Shown here: piece after piece, positions 26,672-36,086 of the stretch
How positions within the stretch are numbered: position 1 is the first letter of the stretch
Layout: each line of letters begins with the position of its first letter
NCBI GenBank assembly: GCA_019637615.1
Contig: JAHBVJ010000048.1
Span: 1 to 40,914 of the forward strand
Reading direction: 5' to 3'
Length of the DNA stretch: 40,914 bases
DNA from: Anaerolineae bacterium
GTDB taxonomy: Bacteria; Chloroflexota; Anaerolineae; Aggregatilineales; UBA2796
Notes under the pieces: model-generated
Databases searched by the model: none
Seen by the model: the letters and a program-made list of their open reading frames with translations, nothing else
Told to the model about the DNA's origin: nothing
Made by a program: the position numbers and the translations under genes

Positions 26672-27595
26672 ATGTTTGACGTGGTTTCTTTCGGAGAATT
26701 TTTGATTGATATGGTCTCGACGCGGAAAAATGTATCGCTGTTCGATGCGCCCGCCTTCGAGCCAAAGCCCGGTGGCGCGCCTGCCAACGTCGCGGTTGGC
26801 GTGGCACGCTTGGGTAAAAAAGTGGCTTTCGTTGGCAAGATCGGCAAAGATGACTTTGGACAAGGGTTGCGTGGTCTGCTGGCGAAAGAAGGCATCGACA
26901 CCAACGGCCTCTTGGACGATGCCGAGAAACTAACCACCTTAGCCATCGTCTCGCTCTCGGATCGCGGCGATCCGGCCTTCGCGTTCTTCGTCGGTGCCCA
27001 TGCCAACCTGCATAGCCACGAATTACCGCCCGCCGTCGAAGATACGCGCATCTTTCATTTCAGCTCGATCACGCTGGCGCATCAGCCCGTCCATGATGCC
27101 ACCCACGAGGCGATTCGCCGTGCCAAAGCCAAAGGCGCGCTTATCTCCTACGACATCAATTTCCGTCCCGCGCTCTATCCTGACCGCGTGCTTGGCGCGA
27201 AGATCGTCAAAGAACCGATCCCGCAGGTCGATATTCTCAAGATGAACGGGCACGAGCTGGAACTCATCACGGGCGAATCCGATGTACACAAGGGGCTACA
27301 AGCGCTCGATGTGCCCGCCCAACTCATCGCCGTCACGATGGCGGAAAAAGGCTGCATGTACAAGTACGCGGGCAAGATTTACACCGAGAGCGTGCCGCCA
27401 GTAGCCGAAGTGGTCGATGCGACGGGCGCGGGCGATGCCTTCATGGCAGCGACATTAGCGGGCTTCCGTCAACCGCTGGATGAAGCCTATCTCGCCAAGC
27501 TGATGCATCGGGCCTGTCAGGCGGGCGCGATTGCCACTACCAAGCGCGGCGCGATTGCTTCCCTGCCCTACGCTGACCAGATCGACGCACTATGA
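26672..27595 (+). CDS. PfkB-family sugar kinase (fructokinase-like)
   Basis: Phosphorylates a sugar with ATP, most likely fructose to fructose 6-phosphate. About 307 aa, the normal ribokinase-fold length. Seen: N-terminal GEFLIDMV and KPGGAPANVAVGVARLG, the first PfkB signature; lid region; and C-terminal DATGAGDAFMAA with catalytic base D255 and the anion hole. ATG 26672 fits the family start and has GGAG 10 nt upstream; a longer frame from 26606 adds 22 residues with no family match. It follows rodA on the same strand by 117 bp. Confidence 0.88.
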   Translation: MFDVVSFGEFLIDMVSTRKNVSLFDAPAFEPKPGGAPANVAVGVARLGKKVAFVGKIGKDDFGQGLRGLLAKEGIDTNGLLDDAEKLTTLAIVSLSDRGDPAFAFFVGAHANLHSHELPPAVEDTRIFHFSSITLAHQPVHDATHEAIRRAKAKGALISYDINFRPALYPDRVLGAKIVKEPIPQVDILKMNGHELELITGESDVHKGLQALDVPAQLIAVTMAEKGCMYKYAGKIYTESVPPVAEVVDATGAGDAFMAATLAGFRQPLDEAYLAKLMHRACQAGAIATTKRGAIASLPYADQIDAL

Positions 27596-27651
27596 TCGAT
27601 ACCTTATAGCGTACAGCCGGAGTCGGGGCGTGCTCATGGGTACCCTAGCGT

Positions 27652-27669
27652 CAAGCACGTAGGTGCTTG
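27652..27669 (+). terminator. Short hairpin after pfkB-type gene
   Basis: CAAGCAC (27652-27658) and GTGCTTG (27663-27669) form a perfect 7-bp stem with a 4-nt loop. No U-tract follows, so termination is uncertain. Confidence 0.35.
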
Positions 27670-27742
27670 TGCCGCGCGAATGGTGCCGCTAGACTGAGCC
27701 AAAGGCACACTCTCGCATAGCTTCGTCGGAAAGGGAAATATC

Positions 27743-28090
27743 ATGACCCGCAAAGGTTGGCTGACGTTAGGCCTGGCGCTGATCTTCGGCGCGTTGCTCG
27801 GCTATATCGACATCAACAGCAGTGAAGTCCAACTGCCGATGGGCTGCCTGCTGTTGTTCTCATTCACGCTCGGCATCATCCAGCCTATCGCGGCGTGGCG
27901 GTGGGGCACGCTGATGGGCTTGAGTCTGCCGTTGTCCTATTTCTTCGCCTTCGCCGTGAATTACCGCGTGATCGATCCGCCCCGTCTACCGATCACGCTT
28001 GTCGTTCTGGTGATCCCCGGCTTGGTCGCTGCCTACGCCGGAGCCTTCGCCAGCCGCCTGAGCCAACCGCAGTCCGCGCAACCCACGTAA
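27743..28090 (+). CDS. Small four-helix membrane protein, unknown
   Basis: 115 aa with four hydrophobic segments (about residues 7-23, 33-50, 55-70, 82-104) and a short polar tail rich in Gln, Ser and Pro. No recognised domain. AGGGA lies at a good distance before the ATG. It sits between the sugar kinase and the lipoprotein on the same strand, 147 bp and 127 bp apart, so cotranscription is possible but not shown. Confidence 0.7.
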   Translation: MTRKGWLTLGLALIFGALLGYIDINSSEVQLPMGCLLLFSFTLGIIQPIAAWRWGTLMGLSLPLSYFFAFAVNYRVIDPPRLPITLVVLVIPGLVAAYAGAFASRLSQPQSAQPT

Positions 28091-28217
28091 CGTTGGGTGA
28101 GCATTGGCAGACAACCATTATCCTTGCGTCGGGCAAGCGCGGGATGAGCGCTGTGGAATCGTGAACCCGCCCTGAGTACCATTGCCGCGCATCAGCCGGA
28201 TCGATGGGAAACTCCTA

Positions 28218-30554
28218 ATGCGCCACACTTCCACACGTCACGTGACTACGCTGCTCATCCTCTGTGCGCTGCTCCTGATGACGAGCTGTCAACCCGCCGT
28301 TGTGCCACCGACGCCAACGTCCGCGCTGGCTCCCACGGCAACCTACGGCCCCGCGCAAAAGATCGGGCGACCGCTGAAAGGCGATTCGAATACCGTCTAC
28401 CGTTTGATGCCCGACGGCACGATCAGGGCCATCAGCGATTGGGCGACATTTCTCGCGCTCGGTTACACGCCGATTGACATCCTGATCATCCCGCAAGCCG
28501 AACTCGCCAGCTATCCGCTCGGACTGCCCTTGTCGCGCGTCGTCACGGGCACGACCGATCACACGCTGTATCTGCTGTTCGGCGGCAAGCGCTATCCAGT
28601 CACCGATTGGCACGCGCTCCGGCTGATGGATGGTTTCCCCGCCAATGTCTCGCTGCTCTCCGACGAAGTGCTCACGAGTTTCCCGCTCGGCACGGACGAG
28701 CCGCCATTGCCCGCCACCTTTCCCGCCGATCCATCGCCCGTGATCGAAGCTGGCTTCGGGCGCGGTGCGGTCTGGATCACCACCGATGATCGCGCCTTTC
28801 GCCTCGACTCCGGCGCGCCCACATGGAGCAGCCTAGATCGATCCGCACTGACGCTAAACGAGCCAGCCACGATCACGCTTACAAGCGATCAAGGCAGTTT
28901 CCGCGCCAACGCCAATCGCTACGATGCAGCCACCAACAGCTACCTGCTCGGTCAGGGGCTTACCTACACGCCAAGCAATGGGCAGTCCATCACGCTCAAC
29001 AGTAGCGACGACATCAACGCCCCCGAACGCAGCATCACAGCCTTGGCATATGATGAAGCGAACAAGGTGCTGTGGGTCGGTACACGCTTCACAGGGCTAG
29101 TGCGCTACGATCTGAACGACGATTTCAGCGTCAAGACCCGCACCCTCTATACCACCTTCAACAGCACCATTGCGGAAAATACCATTCGCGCCCTGTACCT
29201 TGCCGCCGATGGCACACTGTGGATCGCCATGCCGAGTGGTGTCATGCGGCTCACGAATGGCAGCTTCCAGAAAACGGATATTGGCACGGGCATCAGTCCG
29301 GCGGGCGTCTTCGACATCGCGCCCAAGGCCGACGGCGGGCTGTGGATCGCGGGCGAATTCTTCGTGGCGTCGTTGACCGAAGCGGGGGATCTCACCACCT
29401 ATACCGCTTTCGATCACCCTGCGCTGCTGGATCGCTTCACGCGGATCGTGCTGGATGACCAGCGCCAAGCGTGGTTCATCGGACGGCAGCACGCCGTGCA
29501 TGTTGACGACACCACGTGGACGGCCTATCCCTATGACGGCACCGCGCAATCGTTTGTCCCCGGTCAGCCCGATCTCGCCAACGCGCCCATCAGTGCCTTC
29601 CCCTCGCCAACAACGGACACTACGGCGTGGCTGAAGACATGGCCCCGACCGCAAGATGACACCGGACGCGGAATGCACTACGTTCAAGCGCCCTCTGGTG
29701 ATGAATTCTCGTCGCGCCAGCAGATCGCCCGTCTGCAAAAACTCGGCATCAAGTGGTTAGTGGTCAACTACACGGATCGTTCCCAACTACCGCAGCTCGC
29801 GCCCTTATTCAAAAAAGCGGGCATCATGGTGATCTGGCGTCCGTTCATCCGCGCCTTTGTCCAGTACAAATATTGGAAGGAAGATGTCACCTTGCTGCGG
29901 GCACTCGGCATCCCGCCCTACATGCAGATTTACAACGAACCGAGTTTAGGGCAGGAATGGAACGAGCAAACGCCCGATCAAGCCGTCTACCTGAACAATG
30001 CCATGCCAGCGATCAGAGCCGTGTATGACGCGGGCGGTTATGTCGGCCTCCAGCATATCGATCAAGAATGGCTGCGGGCAACCTTGCGCCGGATGAAAGA
30101 CGACGGCCTGAGCGACGCCTTTAACCGCCTGTACTTTATCCCGCATCCTTACGGCTTCAACCATCCGCCCGACTACACCACCGACGAATTCGGGGCGTTG
30201 GGCTTCCGCTTCTATGCCAGAGTCTTTCAGGATGAGATCGGGTTCGTGCCGATGATGATCGCGGGCGAGGGCGGTTGGCGTCCCGGCGAGATGCAAGATG
30301 CCAAATATCCGGCGATCACCGAAGAACTCCACCGCGATTATCATGTAGCGGTCTTCCAGTGGTTCAGCAGCGGACGGCTCTCCGACGGCGAAGCACTGCC
30401 GGACTACCTATTCGCCTTCTGCCCATGGCTGATCAGCGATCTGTTTGATGGCGCGGCGTGGTACGACAGCCGCTATGGCAACCGCACCCTGACCATCGCG
30501 GCGATCACGGCGCTGCCAGCGTCAGTACGTCACTTCTCGTGGGAAGCTAGCTAA
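28218..30554 (+). CDS. Lipoprotein with propeller repeats and clan-A-like glycoside hydrolase domain
   Basis: About 778 aa. A signal peptide with lipobox LMTSC puts the lipidated Cys at C24, followed by a Pro/Thr linker. Residues about 70-250 are an unassigned region; about 270-430 carry propeller-like repeats of the two-component-sensor type (KVLWVGTRFTGLVRYDL, GTLWIAMPSGVMRLTNG, GGLWIAGEFFVASLTE). From about 490 a TIM-barrel-like domain follows, with QIYNEPSLG (acid E574 in the NEP motif of GH clan A) and MIAGEGGW (nucleophile candidate E684) at the right distance. I infer a surface-bound retaining hydrolase whose substrate is unknown. ATG 28218 is chosen because it begins the signal peptide and has GGGAA upstream. 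Confidence 0.75.
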   Translation: MRHTSTRHVTTLLILCALLLMTSCQPAVVPPTPTSALAPTATYGPAQKIGRPLKGDSNTVYRLMPDGTIRAISDWATFLALGYTPIDILIIPQAELASYPLGLPLSRVVTGTTDHTLYLLFGGKRYPVTDWHALRLMDGFPANVSLLSDEVLTSFPLGTDEPPLPATFPADPSPVIEAGFGRGAVWITTDDRAFRLDSGAPTWSSLDRSALTLNEPATITLTSDQGSFRANANRYDAATNSYLLGQGLTYTPSNGQSITLNSSDDINAPERSITALAYDEANKVLWVGTRFTGLVRYDLNDDFSVKTRTLYTTFNSTIAENTIRALYLAADGTLWIAMPSGVMRLTNGSFQKTDIGTGISPAGVFDIAPKADGGLWIAGEFFVASLTEAGDLTTYTAFDHPALLDRFTRIVLDDQRQAWFIGRQHAVHVDDTTWTAYPYDGTAQSFVPGQPDLANAPISAFPSPTTDTTAWLKTWPRPQDDTGRGMHYVQAPSGDEFSSRQQIARLQKLGIKWLVVNYTDRSQLPQLAPLFKKAGIMVIWRPFIRAFVQYKYWKEDVTLLRALGIPPYMQIYNEPSLGQEWNEQTPDQAVYLNNAMPAIRAVYDAGGYVGLQHIDQEWLRATLRRMKDDGLSDAFNRLYFIPHPYGFNHPPDYTTDEFGALGFRFYARVFQDEIGFVPMMIAGEGGWRPGEMQDAKYPAITEELHRDYHVAVFQWFSSGRLSDGEALPDYLFAFCPWLISDLFDGAAWYDSRYGNRTLTIAAITALPASVRHFSWEAS

Positions 30555-30558
30555 AAAC

Positions 30559-30580
30559 GGGCGGGTCGTCCGACTCGCCC
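30559..30580 (+). terminator. Hairpin after the lipoprotein gene
   Basis: GGGCGGGTC (30559-30567) pairs with GACTCGCCC (30572-30580), 9 bp with one G-U and a 4-nt loop, 4 nt past the stop. No strong U-tract. Confidence 0.5.
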
Positions 30581-30610
30581 ATCAGCGTTTATGCAGCGGT
30601 TGCCCTCAAC

Positions 30611-30700
30611 TTAGGCCACGCCCAACTGCTGCATCATAACTTGCGGATCCCATTCGCTGGTCGACTCCGCGATCTTACCGTTGACCACGCGGGTTAGGTT
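30611..30700 (-). pseudogene. C-terminal relic of a SnoaL-like ester cyclase
   Basis: The minus strand reads NLTRVVNGKIAE ... VMMQQLGVA followed by TAA. This resembles the end of SnoaL-like polyketide/ester cyclase proteins, which close with a DGKI(V/A)E strand and a MMQQLGV tail. The frame is closed by a stop codon at 30701-30703, so only about 29 codons remain. Confidence 0.5.
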
Positions 30701-30861
30701 CTAACCAATGCAGCCCAAAACAAGGCTGGCAGTTCACCGTGTCCTATTCGTTACTACACTGGGATAGTCGAACATAACTGCTTACTTTAGAATAATTTCA
30801 TCGCTCTAGTGTAAGGAGCTTGCTTGATTTAAGCTAATCTACACGATGGAAGTTCGTTGTC

Positions 30862-32448
30862 ATGAACGAAAGTATGCAACAATCGACAGGGAAATCGAAC
30901 TTCATCAAGCGACTGGCACTCCTTAGTGTTGCTGCTTTTATACCGGGATTTGTGACCCTACTTTTCGTTGGTCTTTTCATCCACCGTCCCCTTCAAGCAT
31001 ATATCCCCAGCAGTTGGAATGATGCGGTGAGCTATTGGCACTACATCAAAAGTTTCAGCAGCGTAGGGTTTATGAACGGCTATTACACGCTAAATGAAAT
31101 ACCAGCACTGTTTAGCGCCGTTCATTACGATGTACATGGCCCACTGTTTCAGATGATGTATGGAAGTTTGGCGCATTTCTTCGGATGGCAACCTTATAGC
31201 GCCATTTTCTACAACATTGTCATCCTCGCTGCTGGCATTGTAATCTTCAGCCAATTGGCAGCATTAAACATCCGCCAGCTACTATTCTTGATCGCTGTCT
31301 TGAGCGTCTTCTGGGTCATTCCGCTCTATCTGGTATCGCCCAATCAGGAACCTGTACATTTAGCGGCGGCCTTGGTCTTCGCGGGTGTATTTGGGCGGCT
31401 GATGTTTATCTCACGACGAATACCCGCGTGGGGACATGCGCTGTTTTGGTTATTCCTACTCTATCTTAGCCTCATGCGATTCTCGTGGTGTCTGCTGGCT
31501 ATCCCATACCTGATATTAACCAGTGCGCGCATCAGTAAATGGAGTATCCTGCGTTCGGTAATCATTGGTGGTGCGTATACGTATGGGGTGATGACCATCT
31601 TCCGCTACATCGCCGCTCCCGGTCTGAATTCAATTGTCGGGTTGATGGATACGCTCTCACGGTCGGTGTGGGAAGGGGTACAAACCATCGCCCTGCGCTT
31701 TATGGCAGATTTCGTGCTCACATTCGGAATTGGTTCGCCGGAAGGGCTGCGCTTTGGCAACTGGCAAGCCTGCATTTATATTGCCTTACTAACTATTTTG
31801 TTGGTCATCGGGCTGGGTGCTAGGCGCATGGCGCGTACACACAGCACAGTAGGCGAGAAAGCCCGCACCACGTTGATCGAGGTCAGCTTTCATTGGTATC
31901 AATTGGGCGTCATGCTGCTCTTAAGCTGGTTGCTGTACATCCCTAACGGATACGAGCGCGTATTGGGCGCACATTTACTGCTCAGTTTAGCGCTACTCAT
32001 CGCAGCGCGGCGCGAACGGTTGGTGCTTGGCCTGAGCATTGCGTTGGCTATTGCTGTACCACGTGCTGCCCTCGACTTTGTGCATGATTACAACGCCGAT
32101 TTCAACATTAACATGGATCAATTCCAAGCCGCTAGCGAAACGTTAGCACAATACATGCCCTATCAGGTCGATGCACCGTCCTCATGGTGTAATACCGTGC
32201 TGCTGCAGTTGGAGCATTACGATTGGCACGTGATCGCTATTCCAGCGGGCATCGGCGTCTCTTTTGCGTGGAGTTTTGACAAGCTGCCCCATCAACCACG
32301 TTCTCGCTACGTCCTCGCCACCGAATCGGAACTGGAGCCATTTCGTAAGGCTCAACCTCCGGTTCAGTTGCTGTGGACGGGACAATTACCGGATGGATTG
32401 GGTATTTACGTAAACGAAAGTATAGAGTGTCAGCACTCAACCGAATGA
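30862..32448 (+). CDS. Multi-pass membrane protein, GT-C glycosyltransferase-like
   Basis: 528 aa with about 11 hydrophobic segments. The first helix (about 17-40) is followed by an outside loop with WNDAVSYWHYIKSF (D54), the place where GT-C enzymes keep their catalytic acid, and an HYDVHGPLFQMMYG segment typical of the first periplasmic region. The C-terminal about 120 residues form a soluble domain. It probably transfers a sugar from a lipid carrier, or handles a polysaccharide repeat, but no specific family is certain. It opens the plus-strand polysaccharide operon. The stop (TGA 32446-32448) overlaps an ATG at 32445 in the next frame. Confidence 0.7.
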   Translation: MNESMQQSTGKSNFIKRLALLSVAAFIPGFVTLLFVGLFIHRPLQAYIPSSWNDAVSYWHYIKSFSSVGFMNGYYTLNEIPALFSAVHYDVHGPLFQMMYGSLAHFFGWQPYSAIFYNIVILAAGIVIFSQLAALNIRQLLFLIAVLSVFWVIPLYLVSPNQEPVHLAAALVFAGVFGRLMFISRRIPAWGHALFWLFLLYLSLMRFSWCLLAIPYLILTSARISKWSILRSVIIGGAYTYGVMTIFRYIAAPGLNSIVGLMDTLSRSVWEGVQTIALRFMADFVLTFGIGSPEGLRFGNWQACIYIALLTILLVIGLGARRMARTHSTVGEKARTTLIEVSFHWYQLGVMLLLSWLLYIPNGYERVLGAHLLLSLALLIAARRERLVLGLSIALAIAVPRAALDFVHDYNADFNINMDQFQAASETLAQYMPYQVDAPSSWCNTVLLQLEHYDWHVIAIPAGIGVSFAWSFDKLPHQPRSRYVLATESELEPFRKAQPPVQLLWTGQLPDGLGIYVNESIECQHSTE

Positions 32449-32492
32449 CGAAGACGGTTTCAATTGTTGACAATACAGGGAGTGTAGAGACT

Positions 32493-33521
32493 ATGACCAC
32501 ACCGAGAGTAATGATTACCGGCGCAGCGGGGTTTATCGGTTCGAATTTGACGATGACCCTGATCAATCGCGGATATGAAGTCGTTGCCTTTGATAATTTA
32601 TCGCAGGGCACCCTCGACAATCTCACGACGGTGGCAGATCATCCTCGGTTTTCGCTGGTCGAGGCTGACATTCGCGATAAAGACGCTGTGACCAAAGCGG
32701 CGGAGGGATGTCAGGCGATTGTTCACCTTGCTGCCTACAAAATTCCACGTTACAGCGACGCCTATGACACCCTGATGATCAATGCGCTCGGTTCCGAACA
32801 TGTGGCACAAGCTGCCATCGCAACCAAAGCCAAGATCATCGCTGCATCCACTTCCGATGTGTATGGCAAGAATCCGCAGGTGCCCTTCAACGAGAACTCG
32901 AATTTAGTAGTAGGCAACCCAGATGTAAAGCGTTGGTCATACGCGATCTCGAAGATGTTCGAGGAACAGTTGTTGTTCGCGCTGCACGAACGCTTCGGCC
33001 TCGATGTCGTGCTGCTGCGGTTTTTCGGTGGGTATGGACCGCATCAAAATATGACATGGTGGGGTGGGCCGCAGTCTGTGTTCATCAACCATGCCTTGGA
33101 TGATCAGGCGATCCCTATTCACGGTGATGGACAGCAAACGCGCTCCTTCACCTATGTGGGGGATCATGTAGCGGGGATCACCTCGACCATTGAATTGCCC
33201 GCCGCCAACAACTTGGTGTTCAATCTTGGCGCTACACAAGAAATCACGATTGAAGGGTTGGCGCGGTTGATCTGGCGGTTAGTGCGCGGGGAACACGAAC
33301 AGGCCAAGATCGAATTCATCCCTTATGAGAGTTTCGGCAAATATGAGGATGTAATGCGTCGCGTGCCAGATATCACCCGCGCCCGAACTCTCCTCGGTTT
33401 CGAACCTCAGACCGACTTAGAAACGGGACTACGACGCACGATACTATGGCAGGTTGCCCGTCGGCGCGCTTTAGGCATTCCAACTATCGATCCCGTGTGC
33501 TTGGAAGCGGAGACCCTATGA
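32493..33521 (+). CDS. NAD-dependent nucleotide-sugar epimerase/dehydratase (extended SDR)
   Basis: Extended short-chain dehydrogenase/reductase of about 342 aa acting on a UDP- or dTDP-sugar, as in UDP-glucose 4-epimerases. NAD motif GAAGFIG near residues 10-16, D at the end of strand 2 (AFDNLSQG), catalytic AASTSDVYG, and Y150-xxx-K154 (YAISK). ATG 32493 puts the glycine motif at the usual distance. ATG 32445, overlapping the upstream stop as ATGA, would add 16 residues and is the alternative. The 3' end overlaps the GT2 gene by 4 nt (ATGA), so the two are translationally coupled. Confidence 0.85.
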   Translation: MTTPRVMITGAAGFIGSNLTMTLINRGYEVVAFDNLSQGTLDNLTTVADHPRFSLVEADIRDKDAVTKAAEGCQAIVHLAAYKIPRYSDAYDTLMINALGSEHVAQAAIATKAKIIAASTSDVYGKNPQVPFNENSNLVVGNPDVKRWSYAISKMFEEQLLFALHERFGLDVVLLRFFGGYGPHQNMTWWGGPQSVFINHALDDQAIPIHGDGQQTRSFTYVGDHVAGITSTIELPAANNLVFNLGATQEITIEGLARLIWRLVRGEHEQAKIEFIPYESFGKYEDVMRRVPDITRARTLLGFEPQTDLETGLRRTILWQVARRRALGIPTIDPVCLEAETL

Positions 33522-34342
33522 CCGATCCTATCACCAATAACCGCCGGACTCTTTATGTCATCGTGCCTGTTCTCAACGAAGCGCCTAACCTGCCGCGCCT
33601 GTTTAACGCGTTTCAACGGTTGCAAAGTGCCTATCCCGACTATGATAAGCAAATAATCCTGATCGATGATGGCAGCACGGATGACACGGCGTCCGTAGCG
33701 CGTGAGCTAGGGTCAAAACTGCAACTAACCGTTATCAGTCACGACGGTAACAGAGGACCGGGATATGCGTTTGGCACTGCCTTTGCGTTTTTGGCGGATC
33801 GTCTACGCAACGATGACTGGGTGCTTACCTTGGAAGGCGATAACACATCACGCTTGGAATTGCTCTCGCAGATGTTTCACCGTGCCGATGAGGGCTATGA
33901 CGTGATCCTTGCCAGCCCATATTTGTACGGCGGCGGCATTGTGAATACGGTTCCGCTGCGGGTGCTACTGAGCAAAGCCGCCAACCTGTTCGTCAAAGAG
34001 ATACTCGGCCTCGAAGGGCTGGTCACGGTTAGTTCGTTCTATCGACTGTATCGGGGAAGTGCCATCCTAGCGCTGCAACGCATATATGGCGAACGCATCA
34101 TTGAGCGCACAGGCTTCGAGTGTATGGTGGAAATGCTGATGAAAATGGTTTTCCTTCACACCAGTATTTCTGAGGTTGCAATGGTGTTGGATTCCAGCGT
34201 ACGGATTGGCAAGAGTAAGATGAAGATCATGCGGACAATGCGTGGCTATCTGGCCTTGTATCGGCAAATGGACGCTTGGAAGAGCCGCAGCACACACGTC
34301 GGTGTAGCTAATACAATGATCGGTCATCAGACTGTATCGTAG
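33518..34342 (+). CDS. Family 2 glycosyltransferase, DPM/polyprenol-phosphate type
   Basis: 274 aa GT-A enzyme. Seen: YVIVPVLNEAPNLPRL, LIDDGSTDDT, NRGPGYAFGTAF and TLEGDNTS, the acidic metal site, as in dolichyl-phosphate mannosyltransferase-like proteins; VRIGKSKMKIMRT follows the catalytic region. It has no clear membrane helix at the end, so it may need a partner such as the GT-C-like protein two genes upstream. ATG 33518 overlaps the previous stop and has CGGAG upstream; longer frames from 33446 lie inside the epimerase gene and lack family match. Confidence 0.85.
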   Translation: MTDPITNNRRTLYVIVPVLNEAPNLPRLFNAFQRLQSAYPDYDKQIILIDDGSTDDTASVARELGSKLQLTVISHDGNRGPGYAFGTAFAFLADRLRNDDWVLTLEGDNTSRLELLSQMFHRADEGYDVILASPYLYGGGIVNTVPLRVLLSKAANLFVKEILGLEGLVTVSSFYRLYRGSAILALQRIYGERIIERTGFECMVEMLMKMVFLHTSISEVAMVLDSSVRIGKSKMKIMRTMRGYLALYRQMDAWKSRSTHVGVANTMIGHQTVS

Positions 34343-34380
34343 TACCACACAATACATAGCTGGTGAGTGGGCAAAACCAT

Positions 34381-34965
34381 ATGACCGATTATTTTATACA
34401 TGAGTCCGCCTACATCGATGAGGGCGTGAAGATCGGCGCAGGGACGCGGATTTGGCATTTTTCGCATGTTTCACAGAATGCCAGTATTGGTGAAAAATGC
34501 TCACTCGGTCAGAATGTTTTTGTCGCTAGGCAAGTGCGCATCGGAAACAATGTCAAAATCCAGAATAATGTATCTATCTATGAGGGTACGACACTTGAGG
34601 ATTTTGTGTTTTGTGGCCCTAGTATGGTTTTCACCAACGTGAAAACCCCACGCTCGGCGTTTCCGCGCAATACGAGCGCCGACTATCTGCCCACGCTGGT
34701 GCAGTATGGCGCTTCGATTGGCGCTAATGCTACCATCGTCTGCGGAATCACAATTGGACGTTGGGCGTTTATCGGCGCGGGCGCGGTCGTCACCAAAGAC
34801 GTACCAGCCTATGCGCTTATGTTGGGAGTACCTGCCCGTCGCGTCGGATGGGTATGTGAATGTGGCGAGACGATTACGTTTGAAGGTAAAACAGCGACCT
34901 GCGCAGCATGTCAGCGCACCTACGAGCATATTGACGAGGAAGTAATCAGGCGGATTGACCCATGA
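34381..34965 (+). CDS. wbpD: WbpD-like nucleotide-sugar N-acetyltransferase (left-handed beta helix)
   Basis: 195 aa acyltransferase with hexapeptide repeats forming a left-handed beta helix (IGAGTRIWHFSHVSQNASIG onward; FIGAGAVVTKDVPAYALMLG). WbpD acetylates the 3-amino group of UDP-2-acetamido-3-amino-glucuronate using acetyl-CoA. A C-terminal zinc-ribbon-like tail has Cys pairs CEC and CAAC. FdtC/QdtC-type enzymes are close relatives, so the substrate call depends on the WbpB, WbpE and WbpI-like neighbours. ATG 34381 is preferred to GTG 34363. The end overlaps wbpE by 4 nt (ATGA). Confidence 0.8.
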   Translation: MTDYFIHESAYIDEGVKIGAGTRIWHFSHVSQNASIGEKCSLGQNVFVARQVRIGNNVKIQNNVSIYEGTTLEDFVFCGPSMVFTNVKTPRSAFPRNTSADYLPTLVQYGASIGANATIVCGITIGRWAFIGAGAVVTKDVPAYALMLGVPARRVGWVCECGETITFEGKTATCAACQRTYEHIDEEVIRRIDP

Positions 34966-36077
34966 CTGAGATACCCATTTTCGACACGACGGATGAAGTA
35001 AACGCGCTGTGGAATGAATTGAACAGTGCTTTCCAACAGACCATGCGTGATGGTCGGTTCATCATGGGCGAAGCTGTACCGCGCTTCGAGCAAGAAGTGG
35101 CAAGTTATCTGGGTGTCCGACATGCGGTGGCACTCAATTCGGGTACAGATGCACTGATGATCGGGCTGCGTGCGCTTGGGATTAGCTTGGGCGATGAGGT
35201 GATTACCTCATCATTCACTTTCTTCGCCACAACAGAAGGCATCAGCGCGTTAGGTGGCGTGCCCGTGTTTGTAGATATCGATCCTCGCACCTTCACGCTG
35301 GATGTGACGCGCTTAGAATCCACCATCACACCACGCACCAAAGCGATCATTCCTGTGCATCTTTTCGGGCACCCGGTCGAGATGGATGCGGTACTCGATC
35401 TCAGCAAAAAATATGGCATCCCGATTCTGGAAGATGTGGCACAAGCCTTCGGTGCAACGTATCGTGGGCGCAAGGTGGGGAGCTTGGGTATCTGCGGAGC
35501 GCTGTCGTTTTTTCCATCGAAGAATCTCGGAGCGTATGGCGATGGTGGGATGCTGGTCACGAATGACGATCACGTCGCAGAAACGGCACGAATGTTACGC
35601 GTGCATGGAGCCAAGAAGAAATATTACAACGAAGTCCTTGGCTATAATTCACGTTTAGACACGTTACAGGCTGCCTTGCTGCGGGTCAAACTGCCCTATG
35701 TAGACACATGGAATCAGCAGCGGCGTGAGGTGGCAGCACGTTACACAGATATGCTATCTGACGTACGCGGGCTCACCCTGCCCACGGTTCCGGCACACAT
35801 GCAGCATGTTTTTCACCAATACACGGTGCGTGTTGAGAACGGCCTGCGGGATGAACTCCAGCATCGCCTGAAAGAGCAGGGCATTGGCACGATGGTTTAC
35901 TATCCGGTGCCAGTTCATCAGCTACCGATCTATCAACACCTCAACGTTCAACTGCCGATTTGTGAGCGCACGGCGTCCGAAGTGCTCAGTCTACCGATGT
36001 GGCCCCAACTTTCGATTGAAAAGCAGGTGCGTGTGGTGGAGGCTGTAAAAGAAGTGATGAAGCAAGCGCAAGTTTAG
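34962..36077 (+). CDS. wbpE: WbpE-like PLP sugar aminotransferase (DegT/DnrJ/EryC1)
   Basis: 371 aa aminotransferase, fold type I. It would transfer an amino group from glutamate to the 3-keto sugar made by WbpB. Seen: N-terminal FIMGEAVPRFEQEVASYLGV, LNSGTDALMIGLRALG at the PLP phosphate site, EDVAQAFGA, and the PLP Schiff-base lysine K187 in FFPSKNLGAYGDGGM. Full family length. It is the last gene of the plus operon and stops 9 nt before the end of the convergent wbpI gene; no terminator is visible between them. Confidence 0.87.
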   Translation: MTEIPIFDTTDEVNALWNELNSAFQQTMRDGRFIMGEAVPRFEQEVASYLGVRHAVALNSGTDALMIGLRALGISLGDEVITSSFTFFATTEGISALGGVPVFVDIDPRTFTLDVTRLESTITPRTKAIIPVHLFGHPVEMDAVLDLSKKYGIPILEDVAQAFGATYRGRKVGSLGICGALSFFPSKNLGAYGDGGMLVTNDDHVAETARMLRVHGAKKKYYNEVLGYNSRLDTLQAALLRVKLPYVDTWNQQRREVAARYTDMLSDVRGLTLPTVPAHMQHVFHQYTVRVENGLRDELQHRLKEQGIGTMVYYPVPVHQLPIYQHLNVQLPICERTASEVLSLPMWPQLSIEKQVRVVEAVKEVMKQAQV

Positions 36078-36086
36078 CGGTCGTCG

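Larger units (their letters stand above)
30555..30861. other. Gene-poor stretch with hairpin and gene relic
   Basis: About 307 bp. It contains the hairpin at 30559-30580, the ester-cyclase-like relic at 30611-30700, and then an AT-richer leader for the polysaccharide operon in which I see no confident promoter. Confidence 0.6.
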
